DNA of 64,000 bases from a bacterium M00.F.Ca.ET.205.01.1.1 (GCA_004791255.1 SRUQ01000001.1:682001-746000), one strand, 5' to 3'; positions 34,587-43,377 are shown, counted from the first letter of the stretch. The notes: generated by a model from the letters alone, not told the origin. Numbers and translations: made by a program.

Positions 34587-35549
34587 TTGCGTTCCGTCGC
34601 GCCCCCCTCCGTCCTGCCGGACCCAGCCCTTCGCTGTCGCTCCGGGCGTTCGTCGTTCGGCAAACCAAGCAATTGGCTTTCCGTCCGCTGCGCGGACCAC
34701 GCCTCACCCCCCAGAAGGGGGGAGATCGGCGGTTCTGTTGGGGGCGCGCGACGGAACGCTTTCCTTACCCTTCTTGGCCTGATCTTCTGTCTCTTCCCCC
34801 TCTCTGTCTTCGCGGCCGATCTTCCCGCACTAACCGGCCGTGTCGTCGACAATGCCGGCGTCATCGATGCCGGCACGAAAGCGGCGCTGAAGCAGAAGCT
34901 CGCCGCCTTCGAGGCCAAGGGCTCCGACCAGATCGTCGTCGCGACCATCCCCAGCCTCGATGGCGAGGAGATCGAGCCTTACGCCAACCGGCTGTTCCGC
35001 TTCTGGAAGCTCGGCCAGGCCAAGGAAAACAACGGCGTGCTGCTCTTGGTCGCGCCGAACGACCGCAAGATGCGCATCGAGGTCGGCTACGGGCTGGAAG
35101 GCACGCTGACCGATTTGCACACCAAGCTGATCATCGAAAACGACATGGTGCCGGCCTTCCGCGCCGGCGATTTCTCGGGCGGCATCAGCAAGGCCGTCGA
35201 CGACATGGTCATGGTGCTGGAGGGCAATCCGGAGGAGCTGGAGGCGCGCGGCAAGCGCAACGAGGAGGCGCCGTTCAATCCCGACGATTTGTTCTTCGGC
35301 GTCTTCATCACCATCTGGGCGATCATCTTCTTCGGCGGCATGGCGGCCTCCATCCTGCCGCCGATCTTCGGCAAGAAGCTCGGCCCCGGCCGCTACCGCT
35401 GGCTGGGCATGACTTTCGAGCCGGGCCGACGCTCATCCAGCAGCTCTTCCAGCGGTGGCGGCTGGTCGTCCGGCTCAAGCAGCAGTGGCGGCGGCTTTTC
35501 CGGCGGCGGCGGTTCGTCGGGCGGCGGCGGCTCCTCGGGGAGCTGGTGA
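34587..35549 (+). CDS. TPM-domain (YgcG-like) membrane protein, first copy, abnormal 5' end
   Basis: The recognisable protein starts at a signal peptide (FLTLLGLIFCLFPLSVFA, from about 34766) followed by the TPM domain (LTGRVVDNAGVID, DQIVVATIPS, GVLLLVAPNDRKMRIEVGYG), one membrane span and a Ser/Gly-rich tail ending GGGGSSGSW. No ATG, GTG or TTG lies in frame near the signal. The nearest in-frame candidates are TTG 34587, at the edge of an inserted repeat, and ATG 34482, inside lemA. Starting at 34587 would add about 60 residues read from repeat DNA. True start uncertain; see finding. Confidence 0.7.
   Translation: MRSVAPPSVLPDPALRCRSGRSSFGKPSNWLSVRCADHASPPRRGEIGGSVGGARRNAFLTLLGLIFCLFPLSVFAADLPALTGRVVDNAGVIDAGTKAALKQKLAAFEAKGSDQIVVATIPSLDGEEIEPYANRLFRFWKLGQAKENNGVLLLVAPNDRKMRIEVGYGLEGTLTDLHTKLIIENDMVPAFRAGDFSGGISKAVDDMVMVLEGNPEELEARGKRNEEAPFNPDDLFFGVFITIWAIIFFGGMAASILPPIFGKKLGPGRYRWLGMTFEPGRRSSSSSSSGGGWSSGSSSSGGGFSGGGGSSGGGGSSGSW
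34589..34759. repeat. R1 composite repeat inserted at the 5' end of the first TPM gene
   Basis: Bounded by complementary arms GCGTTCCGTCGCGCCCCC (34589-34606) and GGGGGCGCGCGACGGAACGC (34740-34759). The inside holds CCGTCCTGCCGGACC, CGTTCGTCGTTCGGC and a CCCCCAGAAGGGGGG hairpin, closely resembling 28388-28470. It lies between lemA and the TPM signal-peptide region and is open in the TPM frame throughout. Confidence 0.75.
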
Positions 35550-35554
35550 CGAGC

Positions 35555-36466
35555 ATGGGGGGGCAGGGCATCGACGCGTCAGGGTTCATGCGCTCAGCCT
35601 GCACCCGCTTTAGGACGATGGCGGCTGCGGGCTTGCTGGCGCTGGCGGCGATGCTGTTCGTCAGCGTCGCGACGCTTGCCGCCGAACTGCCGGCACTCAC
35701 TGGGCGCGTCGTCGACAATGCCGGCATCATCAATGATGCCGCTGAGGCGGCGTTGGCGCAGAAGCTGGCCGATTTCGAAAAGAAGGGTTCCGACCAGATC
35801 GTCGTCGCCACCATCCCCAGCCTCGAGGGCGAGGAGATCGAGCCCTACGCCAACCGGCTGTTCCGCTTCTGGAAGCTAGGCCAGGCCGGCGAGAACAACG
35901 GTGTGCTTTTGCTGGTGGCGAAGAACGACCGCAAGATGCGTATCGAGGTCGGCTACGGGCTGGAAGGCACGCTGACCGATCTGCACACCAAGCTGATCAT
36001 CGAAAACGACATGGTGCCGGCCTTCCGCGCCGGCGATTTCTCCGGCGGCATCAGCAAGGCCGTCGACGACATGGTCATGGTGCTGCAGGGCAATCCGGAA
36101 GAGCTGGAAGCACGCGGCAAACGCAATCCGGCCGACAACAGCACCCCCATGGACCCGATCGTCACGATTTTTCTGATCCTGTGGGCGACAATGTTCTTCG
36201 GCGGCCTGGCGATGGCGTTCCTGCCGCCGATGTTCGGCACGAAACTGTCGCCCGGCGTGTACAAATGGCTGGGCATGACGTTCCGTTACGGCCGCGGGCC
36301 AAGCGGGTCGTCCGGCGGCAGCGGCTGGACGTCCGGCTCATCGAACAGCGGCTGGTCATCCGGCAGCTCCAGCAGCGGCTGGTCGTCAGGCTCGAGCAGC
36401 AGCGGCGGCGGTTTTTCGGGCGGCGGCGGCTCGTCCGGTGGTGGCGGTTCCTCAGGAAGCTGGTGA
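35555..36466 (+). CDS. TPM-domain (YgcG-like) membrane protein, second copy
   Basis: 303 residues from ATG 35555; ATGs at 35588 and 35618 are also possible and would shorten the region before the signal (AAAGLLALAAMLFVSVATLA). TPM domain, one membrane span (IFLILWATMFFGGLAMAFL) and a longer Ser/Gly/Trp-rich tail with repeated GWSSGSSS blocks, ending SSGSW as in the first copy. It is a tandem duplicate of the upstream gene and nearly identical over parts of the domain. Probably exported and anchored, with the domain outside the cytoplasm. Confidence 0.82.
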   Translation: MGGQGIDASGFMRSACTRFRTMAAAGLLALAAMLFVSVATLAAELPALTGRVVDNAGIINDAAEAALAQKLADFEKKGSDQIVVATIPSLEGEEIEPYANRLFRFWKLGQAGENNGVLLLVAKNDRKMRIEVGYGLEGTLTDLHTKLIIENDMVPAFRAGDFSGGISKAVDDMVMVLQGNPEELEARGKRNPADNSTPMDPIVTIFLILWATMFFGGLAMAFLPPMFGTKLSPGVYKWLGMTFRYGRGPSGSSGGSGWTSGSSNSGWSSGSSSSGWSSGSSSSGGGFSGGGGSSGGGGSSGSW

Positions 36467-36472
36467 GACAAG

Positions 36473-37111
36473 ATGGCAACACGACCGATCAGCCCGCAGG
36501 ATCATGAGCGCATCGCCGACGCGATCCGTGCAGCCGAGGCCAGGACCGACGGCGAAATCTACTGCGTCGTGGCCCATTCCAGCGAGGGCTATTTCTTTCC
36601 GGCCGCCTTCATGGCGGCGTTGGGGATGCTGATCGCCAGCCTGGCGGTCGCCTATGGGCTGGAAGCCTGGTGGCTCACCATCCGCCTGCCGCATTTCGTT
36701 ATCGCCCAGCTTCTGGCGCTGGGCTCTGTGCTCGCGCTGCTATGGGCGTTGCCCGGCCTGCGCATCCATCTGGTGGCGCGGCCGCTGCGCTACCAGGCCG
36801 CGCATACCAATGCCATCAAGCAGTTCCTGGCCCGCAACGTGCACCGCACCACGGCGCGCACCGGCGTGCTGGTCTTCGTCTCGATCGCCGAGCGCTATGC
36901 CGAGGTGGTCGCCGACGCGGGCATCGACGCCAAGGTCGGCCAGCAGCTCTGGGACGGCGTCGTGCGCGACTTGACCGCTCATGCCGGCGACGATCGGCTG
37001 GCCGACGGCTTCGTCAAGGCGATCGAGCAGGTGGGCGCGGTGCTGGCCGAGCATTTCCCGGTCACATCGGGCGACGCCAACGAGCTTGACGACCATCTCG
37101 TCGAAATCTGA
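36473..37111 (+). CDS. TPM-domain membrane protein, third and diverged member
   Basis: 212 residues, starting six bases after the second copy. No cleavable signal is seen: the TPM-like core starts at once (QDHERIADAIRAAEARTDGE, then IYCVVAHSSEGY), is split by two membrane spans (residues about 40-60 and 75-95), and continues as VHRTTARTGVLVFVSIAERY. This type usually follows the LemA/TPM pair and may form a complex with them. It lacks the Ser/Gly tail. Confidence 0.82.
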   Translation: MATRPISPQDHERIADAIRAAEARTDGEIYCVVAHSSEGYFFPAAFMAALGMLIASLAVAYGLEAWWLTIRLPHFVIAQLLALGSVLALLWALPGLRIHLVARPLRYQAAHTNAIKQFLARNVHRTTARTGVLVFVSIAERYAEVVADAGIDAKVGQQLWDGVVRDLTAHAGDDRLADGFVKAIEQVGAVLAEHFPVTSGDANELDDHLVEI

Positions 37112-37114
37112 AAA

Positions 37115-37142
37115 GCCCGGCTGCAACGCTACTCAGCCGGGC
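37115..37142. terminator. Hairpin at the end of the LemA/TPM operon
   Basis: GCCCGGCTG and CAGCCGGGC form a perfect nine-base stem with a ten-base loop, starting three bases after the stop codon. No T run follows, so it may act through Rho or as a stabilising 3' stem. Confidence 0.5.
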
Positions 37143-37291
37143 GCCTGACGCGGCTTTCTGCGCTTCCGGCGCTCACGCACAAAAAGCACGCGCCGCTCCG
37201 GTCATCAGTGTCGTGAGCGCCTGTGAGAAAGCGGTTGGCGGGCCGCCCGGACTCTTGCAATCGGCCGATGCGGGTTTATGGTTAACAAATC

Positions 37292-37798
37292 ATGAATACG
37301 CTGACCATCGACATCCGCAAAGCCGAGCCGCGCGATGCCGGCGCCATCGCCGAAGTGCATCTGGAAGCCTGGCGTGGCGCCTATAGTGGCATCATTCCGC
37401 ACCGCACGCTGACATCAATGATCAACCGCCGCGGCACCGACTGGTGGGCGAATGCGATTCGCCGCGCCGCCACCGTCCTGATCATCGAGATCGGCGGCAC
37501 CATCGCCGGCTATGCGACGATCGGCAAGAACCGCGCCAAGGAACTCAAGCAGCAAGGCGAAATCTACGAATTGTACCTGCGCCCGGAATATCAGGGCATC
37601 GGGCTCGGCAGGCGGCTGTTTGCCGCCGCCAAGGCGCGGCTTGCCGACCATGGGCTGAAGGGCATGGTGGTGTGGGCTCTGGAAGACAACCAGAATGCGC
37701 TCGCCTTCTATGCCGGCGCCGGCGGCCGCGACATCGCCGAAGGCGTCGAGATTTTCGAGCAGAAGGCGCTGAAGAAGGTCGCTTTCGTCTGGGAATGA
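37292..37798 (+). CDS. GNAT-family N-acetyltransferase
   Basis: 168 residues. The acetyl-CoA-binding signature is ELYLRPEYQGIGLGRRLFAA (Q-x-x-G-x-G), preceded by the beta-strand IAGYATIGK and followed by VWALEDNQNALAFYAGAGG, where N-A-x-x-F-Y is the usual motif B end. Cytoplasmic; substrate unknown (small amine or protein N-terminus). It stands alone between a hairpin and the pyrophosphatase gene. Confidence 0.85.
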   Translation: MNTLTIDIRKAEPRDAGAIAEVHLEAWRGAYSGIIPHRTLTSMINRRGTDWWANAIRRAATVLIIEIGGTIAGYATIGKNRAKELKQQGEIYELYLRPEYQGIGLGRRLFAAAKARLADHGLKGMVVWALEDNQNALAFYAGAGGRDIAEGVEIFEQKALKKVAFVWE

Positions 37799-38000
37799 CC
37801 GCCGAGGGATGACCGCTGACAGCGAAGGCGGTGCGCGGATGCATGCCCTGCGAAAATCACGGCGCTGAAACATCATGTGCTGATGATTGAACGCGCCGGA
37901 TGCCATCGCGTCTCGACTGACGTCCGCGAATACCATTCGCCGCATTGCACCATTGTGCGCCGCCCGCTATCCCTCTCCCAACCGAGAGAGGGACAAAGCC

Positions 38001-38534
38001 ATGCGCATTGAAGCGATAGCCACCGGAAAGAATCCGCCTGAAGACGTCAACGTCATCATCGAAGTGCCGATCGGCGGCGAGCCGATCAAGTACGAGATGG
38101 ACAAGGAGGCCGGCACGCTGTTCGTCGACCGCTTCCTGCACACCTCGATGCGCTATCCCGGCAATTACGGCTTCGTGCCGCATACGCTGTCGGGCGATGG
38201 AGACCCGATCGACGTGCTGGTCTGCAACACGCGCGCGCTGGTGCCGGGCTGCGTCATCAATGTCAGGCCGATCGGCGTCTTGATCATGGAAGACAATGCC
38301 GGCCAGGACGAGAAAGTCATCGCCGTGCCGTCGCCGAAGCTGACGCTGCGCTACGAGAACGTCACCGAATACACGCATCTGCCCGAAATCACCCGCCAGC
38401 AGGTGCAGCACTTCTTCGAGCACTACAAGGATCTGGAGCCCGGCAAATGGGTCAAGATCGAGGGTTGGCACGATTCCAAATACGCCAAGAAGATGATCAT
38501 GGACGCGGTCGACCGCGCCAAGGCGAGCAAGTAG
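38001..38534 (+). CDS. ppa: Inorganic pyrophosphatase, family I
   Basis: 177 residues from the ATG at 38001. The metal-binding signature DGDPID sits at residues 66-71, after [13 protein letters not shown]. Length and motif match soluble bacterial pyrophosphatases, which hydrolyse pyrophosphate from biosynthesis. A CCCTCTC/GAGAGAGGG hairpin lies immediately upstream (37972-37993) and may be part of the leader. An upstream in-frame ATG is not supported by family length. Confidence 0.93.
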   Translation: MRIEAIATGKNPPEDVNVIIEVPIGGEPIKYEMDKEAGTLFVDRFLHTSMRYPGNYGFVPHTLSGDGDPIDVLVCNTRALVPGCVINVRPIGVLIMEDNAGQDEKVIAVPSPKLTLRYENVTEYTHLPEITRQQVQHFFEHYKDLEPGKWVKIEGWHDSKYAKKMIMDAVDRAKASK

Positions 38535-38538
38535 CCGG

Positions 38539-39132
38539 TCAGTTGTCGACCCGGCCGAAGGCAGGCACGTCGCCGATGACGGTGTGCCTGTCCTTGCCGC
38601 AAGTGAAGGTGCGCGCCTTTTCGTCGGCGAGCTTGCGCGCCTGATCGTTGGCCGCCGGGTTGCCGGTGGCCAGCACAAGGCCGACGGTGCAGCTCTCGCG
38701 GGCGTCCATCTGGCCGACCTTGGCCACCAATAGCACCTCCGTCTTCTTGGTTTCGTCCTCGCCATTGCTAATCGAGCGGCGGTGGATGGCCGCGAACGGC
38801 ACCGCCTTGTCGCCTGACGTTTCGATGCGCCACTCGATCTTGGCTCCGGACGAGTTGAAACCGGAGAAACTCTCCCAGGCCGATGTCATGTCGCCGCCGG
38901 GCGGAAATCCGTAGAACAGCGATTCGCGGGCATCGTCATAGGCGATCAGCACGGGATAGCCGCGATAACCGGTGCAGGCGAGGTCGGACCAGTCGCCTTC
39001 GCCTTCGCCGGCTTGCGCATAGGTCACGCAGTCCTTCTTCCAGTCGAGATCGGTATAGGCGCTCGATATGTCGCCGGCATACGCCGCCTGGCAAAAGCCG
39101 GCGAGGACGAGCGGGATCAACAGGCTGCGCAT
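38539..39132 (-). CDS. Secreted protein of unknown function
   Basis: 197 residues from the ATG at 39132, with GGAG nine bases upstream; an ATG at 39141 adds three residues. A Sec signal (LLIPLVLAGFCQAAYA) is followed by DLDWKKDCVTYAQ and an ACTGYRGYPVLIAYDDARES segment. Four cysteines in the mature part could form two disulfides. It resembles uncharacterised periplasmic proteins of rhizobia. It converges on ppa with only four bases between the stops. Confidence 0.65.
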   Translation of the reverse strand: MRSLLIPLVLAGFCQAAYAGDISSAYTDLDWKKDCVTYAQAGEGEGDWSDLACTGYRGYPVLIAYDDARESLFYGFPPGGDMTSAWESFSGFNSSGAKIEWRIETSGDKAVPFAAIHRRSISNGEDETKKTEVLLVAKVGQMDARESCTVGLVLATGNPAANDQARKLADEKARTFTCGKDRHTVIGDVPAFGRVDN

Positions 39133-39176
39133 GGCGGACATCTCCGTTGGAGGCCGCCGCAGCCTATCGCCAATCG

Positions 39177-39797
39177 CTATTTCTTCAAGCTGGCTTCAAT
39201 CAGCAGGTCGGCGTTCACCGCCACCGACTGCGCCGGTCCGCCAAGCCCGAACAACTGGCCGCTGATATAGGCGCCCTCGATCAACAGCAGCAGCCCGTCG
39301 CCCAGCGTGTCGGCGTTTTGTGCGCCCATGGCGGCCGCCATGGCGCGCAGGCGGCGGCGCAATTCCTGCTTGTTGTCTTCGCTCACGACGCGCGCCGGAT
39401 GGCCGCGCTCGGGATATTCGACCGCCGCGTTGGTCATGCCGCAGCCGCGATATTCCGGCATCTGCGTGCGCTTGCCGACGCGGGTCAGGAAAGCCTTGAT
39501 CTGCGCGCGCGGGTCGCCGGGATGGGCGCTCACCGCTTCGTCGAAACGTTGCCAGTACTCATGATCGTACTGCCTGAGGTAGGAAGCCGCCAATTCGTCC
39601 TTGGAGGGGAAGCTGCGGTAGAGGCTGGGCTTGGTAACGCCGGCGCGCTTGACGATCTCGTCGACGCCGATCGCCCTGATGCCGCGCCGGTAGAACAGCT
39701 CATAGGCCACATCAAGAATCTTCTTGGCGGCCTTGGGCGGAGCCGATGCATGATCGCCGCTGATGGTCAGTTCAATTTTTTTGTCGGTTGGCATCAT
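39177..39797 (-). CDS. TetR-family regulator of the divergent MFS gene
   Basis: 206 residues. An N-terminal TetR HTH (ILDVAYELFYRRGIRAIGVD, then EIVKRAGVTKPSLYRSFPSK) is followed by an all-helical ligand domain with the AcrR-like GCGMTNAAVEYPERGHPARV. It reads away from an MFS transporter gene. Two related dyads lie in the 70-base gap, the usual layout for a local repressor of a drug or metabolite exporter. Confidence 0.87.
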   Translation of the reverse strand: MMPTDKKIELTISGDHASAPPKAAKKILDVAYELFYRRGIRAIGVDEIVKRAGVTKPSLYRSFPSKDELAASYLRQYDHEYWQRFDEAVSAHPGDPRAQIKAFLTRVGKRTQMPEYRGCGMTNAAVEYPERGHPARVVSEDNKQELRRRLRAMAAAMGAQNADTLGDGLLLLIEGAYISGQLFGLGGPAQSVAVNADLLIEASLKK

Positions 39798-39816
39798 GAG
39801 ACTCGATTGACAATGT

Positions 39817-39865
39817 TACCGATCGGTACGTATGGTTCCTCCACCCTGCAACGTACCGGTCAGTA
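39817..39865. promoter_or_regulatory. Two TetR-type operator dyads
   Basis: TACCGATCGGTA (39817-39828) is a perfect 12-base palindrome inside GTTACCGATCGGTACGT. A second, imperfect copy TACCGGTCAGTA lies at 39854-39865, two bases before the likely MFS start codon. Their centres are 37 bases apart. Binding at either would block both divergent promoters. Confidence 0.65.
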
Positions 39866-39867
39866 AC

Positions 39868-41151
39868 ATGATAGCTCAATCCCGTCCTTTTGGCCAGCGC
39901 TACGCCTTCGTCGTGGTCGGCGTCATCTTTCTCTGCCTGCTGGTCGCGGCCGGCCTGCGCTCCGCCCCCGCCGTCATGATGCTACCGCTAGAAAACAGCT
40001 TCGGCTGGCGGCGCGACGTCATTTCGGTGGCCGCCGGCGTCGGCATCCTGCTCTACGGTCTGACCGGTCCGTTCGCAGCGGCGCTGATGGAGCGCATCGG
40101 GCTGCGCCGCACGGTGATTGCCTCACTGGTGGTGATGTCTGGCTCGACCGCGCTCAGCCTTTTGATGACCAAGCCCTGGCATCTGTTCATTACCTGGGGC
40201 GTATTTTCCGGCATCGGTTCAGGCGCCGTCGCCAGCGTGCTCGGCGCCACCATCGTCAACCGCTGGTTCAAGACCAACCGCGGTCTCGTCATGGGGCTGA
40301 TGTCGGCCTCCAGCGCCTCCGGCATGCTGGTGTTCCTGCCGTTGATCGCCGCATTGGCGCAGTCGGGTGGCTGGCAGCCGGTCGCCATTGCGGTCGCCAT
40401 CGCCACTGCCGCCCTGGTGCCGCTGGTCTGGCTGCTGGTGCCGGAGCGCCCAGTCTCGATCGGCATGGTGCGCTATGGCGCCGAGGCCGACGACGTGCCG
40501 CCGGTGTCACCGGCATCGCAAGGCAATTTCCTGGCGCATACGCTTAACACGCTGCGCCGAGCCGCCGGCACGCGCGTCTTCTGGTATCTGTTCGCCACCT
40601 TCTTCGTCTGCGGCTTCACCACCAACGGCCTTGTCGGCACCCATCTGATCGCCTTCTGCGGCGACATGGGCATCGGCGAGGTGCAGGCCGCCGGCCTGTT
40701 GTCGATGATGGGCATTTTCGACCTGATCGGCACGACCCTGTCGGGCTGGCTCACCGACCGCTTCGATCCGCGCAAGCTGCTCGGCGTCTACTATGCCATC
40801 CGTGGCCTGTCGCTGATCTATCTGCCCTATTCCGGCTTCTCGGCGACCAGCCTGGTCATCTTTGCCGTGCTCTATGGCCTCGACTGGATCGCCACCGTGC
40901 CGCCGACACTGAGGCTCGCCAACGAGGCCTTCGGCGACCGCAGCGGGCCGCTCGTTTTCGGCTGGATCGTTGCCGGCCATCAGGTCGGCGCGGCCACCGC
41001 GGCTGCCTTCGCCGGCACCATGCGCGAGCTGCAGGGCAATTACGAGCTGGCCTTCCTGATCGCAGGTATGACGGCGATCGCCGCTGCGTGTATTTCTCTG
41101 CTGATCAATACGAGCCGCCCGGCGTTGGATCCGGAACCGCAGGCGGCTTGA
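39868..41151 (+). CDS. MFS transporter, probable exporter under TetR control
   Basis: 427 residues with about twelve spans. The cytoplasmic loop 2-3 motif is modified (GPFAAALMERIGLRRTVIA). The central loop and second-half repeat (GWLTDRFDPRKLLGVYYAIR) confirm the major facilitator fold. The ATG at 39868 fits the transporter N-terminus but has no ribosome site and touches the second TetR dyad, so the message may be leaderless. ATG 39832 would add 12 residues. It resembles monocarboxylate/OFA-like or drug-type carriers; the cargo is unknown. Confidence 0.85.
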   Translation: MIAQSRPFGQRYAFVVVGVIFLCLLVAAGLRSAPAVMMLPLENSFGWRRDVISVAAGVGILLYGLTGPFAAALMERIGLRRTVIASLVVMSGSTALSLLMTKPWHLFITWGVFSGIGSGAVASVLGATIVNRWFKTNRGLVMGLMSASSASGMLVFLPLIAALAQSGGWQPVAIAVAIATAALVPLVWLLVPERPVSIGMVRYGAEADDVPPVSPASQGNFLAHTLNTLRRAAGTRVFWYLFATFFVCGFTTNGLVGTHLIAFCGDMGIGEVQAAGLLSMMGIFDLIGTTLSGWLTDRFDPRKLLGVYYAIRGLSLIYLPYSGFSATSLVIFAVLYGLDWIATVPPTLRLANEAFGDRSGPLVFGWIVAGHQVGAATAAAFAGTMRELQGNYELAFLIAGMTAIAAACISLLINTSRPALDPEPQAA

Positions 41152-41275
41152 GTTTTTTCCTTCCCCCACAAGGGGGAAGGGAACATTGTTATCAAAACTT
41201 CATCATCCCGAGATGCGCCTGCAACATTGACGCTGGACCTTGATGGCAATTTTCAAAGCCATCCAGGAGACAGCC

Positions 41276-42850
41276 ATGAGCAAGCTTTCGTTGACCCGCC
41301 GCGCCTTTGTCACCTCCGCGAGCGCGGCTGGTCTGCTCGGCGCTTCGGGTCTCGCAATGCCCTATTACTCCCGCGCCAGCCAGCGCCCGGCCTTCACTCA
41401 TGGGGTCCAGTCCGGCGATGTCGACGCCACCAGCGGCATGGTGTGGACGCGCACGGACCGCCCGTCGCGTGTCATGTTCGAAGTGTCGTCGACCGAAAGC
41501 TTCACCGATGCGACGCGCCTGGCGCCGCTCGATACGTCGCCGGCCAGCGACTACACGGTGAAGCGGCTGCTGACCGACCTCGCTTCCGACCAGGACATCT
41601 TCTACCGCATGACGGCGGCCGATCTCGCCGACATCAACGTCGTCTCCGAGCCGATCGTCGGCCGCTTCTGCACCGCGCCGGCCTCGAAGCGCGACATCAA
41701 GTTCGCCTGGTCGGGCGACACCGCCGGCCAGGGCTGGGGCATCGACGAGACCGGCATGAAGACCTATGCCACGATCGGCAAGCACACGCCCGATTTCTTC
41801 CTGCATTCGGGCGACACCATCTATGCCGACGGCGCCATGAAGGACGAGGTCGACCTGCCCGGCGGCGGCAAGTGGAAGAACGTCGTGCTGATCGACGGCA
41901 AGCGCAAGGTGGCCGAAACGCTGGACGAATACCGCGACCAGTGGAAGTACAACATGATGGACAGGAACGTGCTGGGCCTGAGCGCCATTTGCCCGACCTT
42001 CTACCAGTGGGACGACCATGAGGTGCTGAACAACTGGTCGGATTCGAAGAATCTGGCCGCCGACAATCGCTACACGGAAAAGTCCATCCATGTGCTGGCG
42101 GCGCGTGCGGCGCGCGCCTTCCATGAAATGACGACGATCCGCTACGAACCGTCGGAGCCCGGCCGCGTCTATCGAAAAATAGCCTACGGACCGCTGCTCG
42201 ACGTGTTCTTCCTCGACATGCGGTCCTATCGTGGCCCGAACGGTCCCGACATGCAGGAGGAGATGACACCACAGTCACGCATGCTCGGCGAGCAGCAGAC
42301 GAAATGGCTGAAGCGGGAGCTGGCCAGCTCCAAGGCGACCTGGAAGATCATCGCCGCCGACATGCCGCTCGGCCTCGTCGTCTGGGACGACGGCGCCAAG
42401 AAGGTTGGCGCGGAGGCGGTCAGCAATGGCGACAACGGACTGCCGAAGGGACGCGAACTCGAGATCGCCGACCTCCTGCGCTTCATCAAGAATGCCGGCA
42501 TCACCAACACGGTGTGGCTAACCGCCGATGTGCACTACACGGCCGCGCACTACTACAATCCTGACAAGGCGCAGTTCCAGGATTTCAACCCGTTCTGGGA
42601 ATTCGTCTCGGGGCCGATCCACGCAGGCACCTTCGGTCCAAACGATTTCGACATGACGTTCGGCCCGGAGCTGAAGTTCATCAAGGCGCCGACCGCCGAA
42701 CAGGGCCAGAACCTGCCGCCGTCGGCCGGCCTGCAATTCTTCGGGCTTGTCGATATCAGCGGCGCCAGCGAGCAGCTGACGGTGCGGCTGATGGACCGCG
42801 ACGACAACGAACTCTACAAGGTCACGCTCGACCCGGTGCGCTCGGCATAA
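41276..42850 (+). CDS. phoD: Alkaline phosphatase D family protein, Tat-exported
   Basis: 524 residues from the ATG at 41276, with AGGAG upstream. A twin-arginine signal (LTRRAFVTSASAAG) is followed by the N-terminal PhoD domain (FTHGVQSGDVDATSGMVWTR) and the metallophosphatase core: WSGDTAGQGWG, LHSGDTIYADG, WDDHEVLNNW and WLTADVHYTAAHYYNP. These are metal-ligand positions of the PhoD phosphodiesterase/phosphomonoesterase family. It acts in the periplasm or outside on phosphate esters. No Pho-box was recognised upstream. Confidence 0.88.
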   Translation: MSKLSLTRRAFVTSASAAGLLGASGLAMPYYSRASQRPAFTHGVQSGDVDATSGMVWTRTDRPSRVMFEVSSTESFTDATRLAPLDTSPASDYTVKRLLTDLASDQDIFYRMTAADLADINVVSEPIVGRFCTAPASKRDIKFAWSGDTAGQGWGIDETGMKTYATIGKHTPDFFLHSGDTIYADGAMKDEVDLPGGGKWKNVVLIDGKRKVAETLDEYRDQWKYNMMDRNVLGLSAICPTFYQWDDHEVLNNWSDSKNLAADNRYTEKSIHVLAARAARAFHEMTTIRYEPSEPGRVYRKIAYGPLLDVFFLDMRSYRGPNGPDMQEEMTPQSRMLGEQQTKWLKRELASSKATWKIIAADMPLGLVVWDDGAKKVGAEAVSNGDNGLPKGRELEIADLLRFIKNAGITNTVWLTADVHYTAAHYYNPDKAQFQDFNPFWEFVSGPIHAGTFGPNDFDMTFGPELKFIKAPTAEQGQNLPPSAGLQFFGLVDISGASEQLTVRLMDRDDNELYKVTLDPVRSA

Positions 42851-42902
42851 GGGCTCAGGTGGTTGGGAAACGGCTGTCGCGCTCCAGGGGAGCGCGCGGC
42901 CT

Positions 42903-43181
42903 TCAGTCGGGGTAGCAGACCATCGGAATGTTGGGCCAGACGGCGGTATCGCAGTTGGCGTCGGCCTGGCGCTGCTTGAAAGCGGCGCTGACCGGTCCGG
43001 TCACGACCGGATCGACACCGTCGGGCGCGTCGGCGAAGACCTGTTCGGCCGGTGCATTGGACGGCAGGGCAGGCCGAGCCTCCTTCAGCGTCGCGGCCGA
43101 CTGCGCAGCGTTGGCCGCCAGCAGCATGGCAAAGGCCACCGATGCGATGAGAGGCCAGAATCGGTTGAGTTTATCGGTCAT
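42903..43181 (-). CDS. Small secreted protein of unknown function
   Basis: 92 residues from the ATG at 43181. A signal peptide (FWPLIASVAFAMLLAANAAQ) precedes about 60 residues containing PVVTGPVSAAFKQRQADANC and ending in WPNIPMVCYPD, with two cysteines that may pair. No family is recognised. It is divergent from typA across about 200 bases. Confidence 0.55.
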   Translation of the reverse strand: MTDKLNRFWPLIASVAFAMLLAANAAQSAATLKEARPALPSNAPAEQVFADAPDGVDPVVTGPVSAAFKQRQADANCDTAVWPNIPMVCYPD

Positions 43182-43286
43182 GATGGTCGAACTGCCCGGG
43201 CCTTGGAAGGTTCCCGCCTTGGTTAACAAAATCATTTCACACCGAGACCGTTAAGATTTGATGAGTATTTGGTGTCGCGCATCCTC

Positions 43287-43302
43287 TTTCGCAATTGCGA
43301 AA
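43287..43302. promoter_or_regulatory. Perfect 16-base palindrome upstream of typA
   Basis: TTTCGCAATTGCGAAA is symmetrical across all 16 bases and lies 75 bases before the typA start, in the region expected for its promoter. No named operator fits well. Confidence 0.45.
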
Positions 43303-43377
43303 AACCCTGTATGAGCCGCGCAACCGAAAGAGGCGGCGCCTTTGGCCTGCTGCCTGCAACGCTCCCGAGACCAGAAC

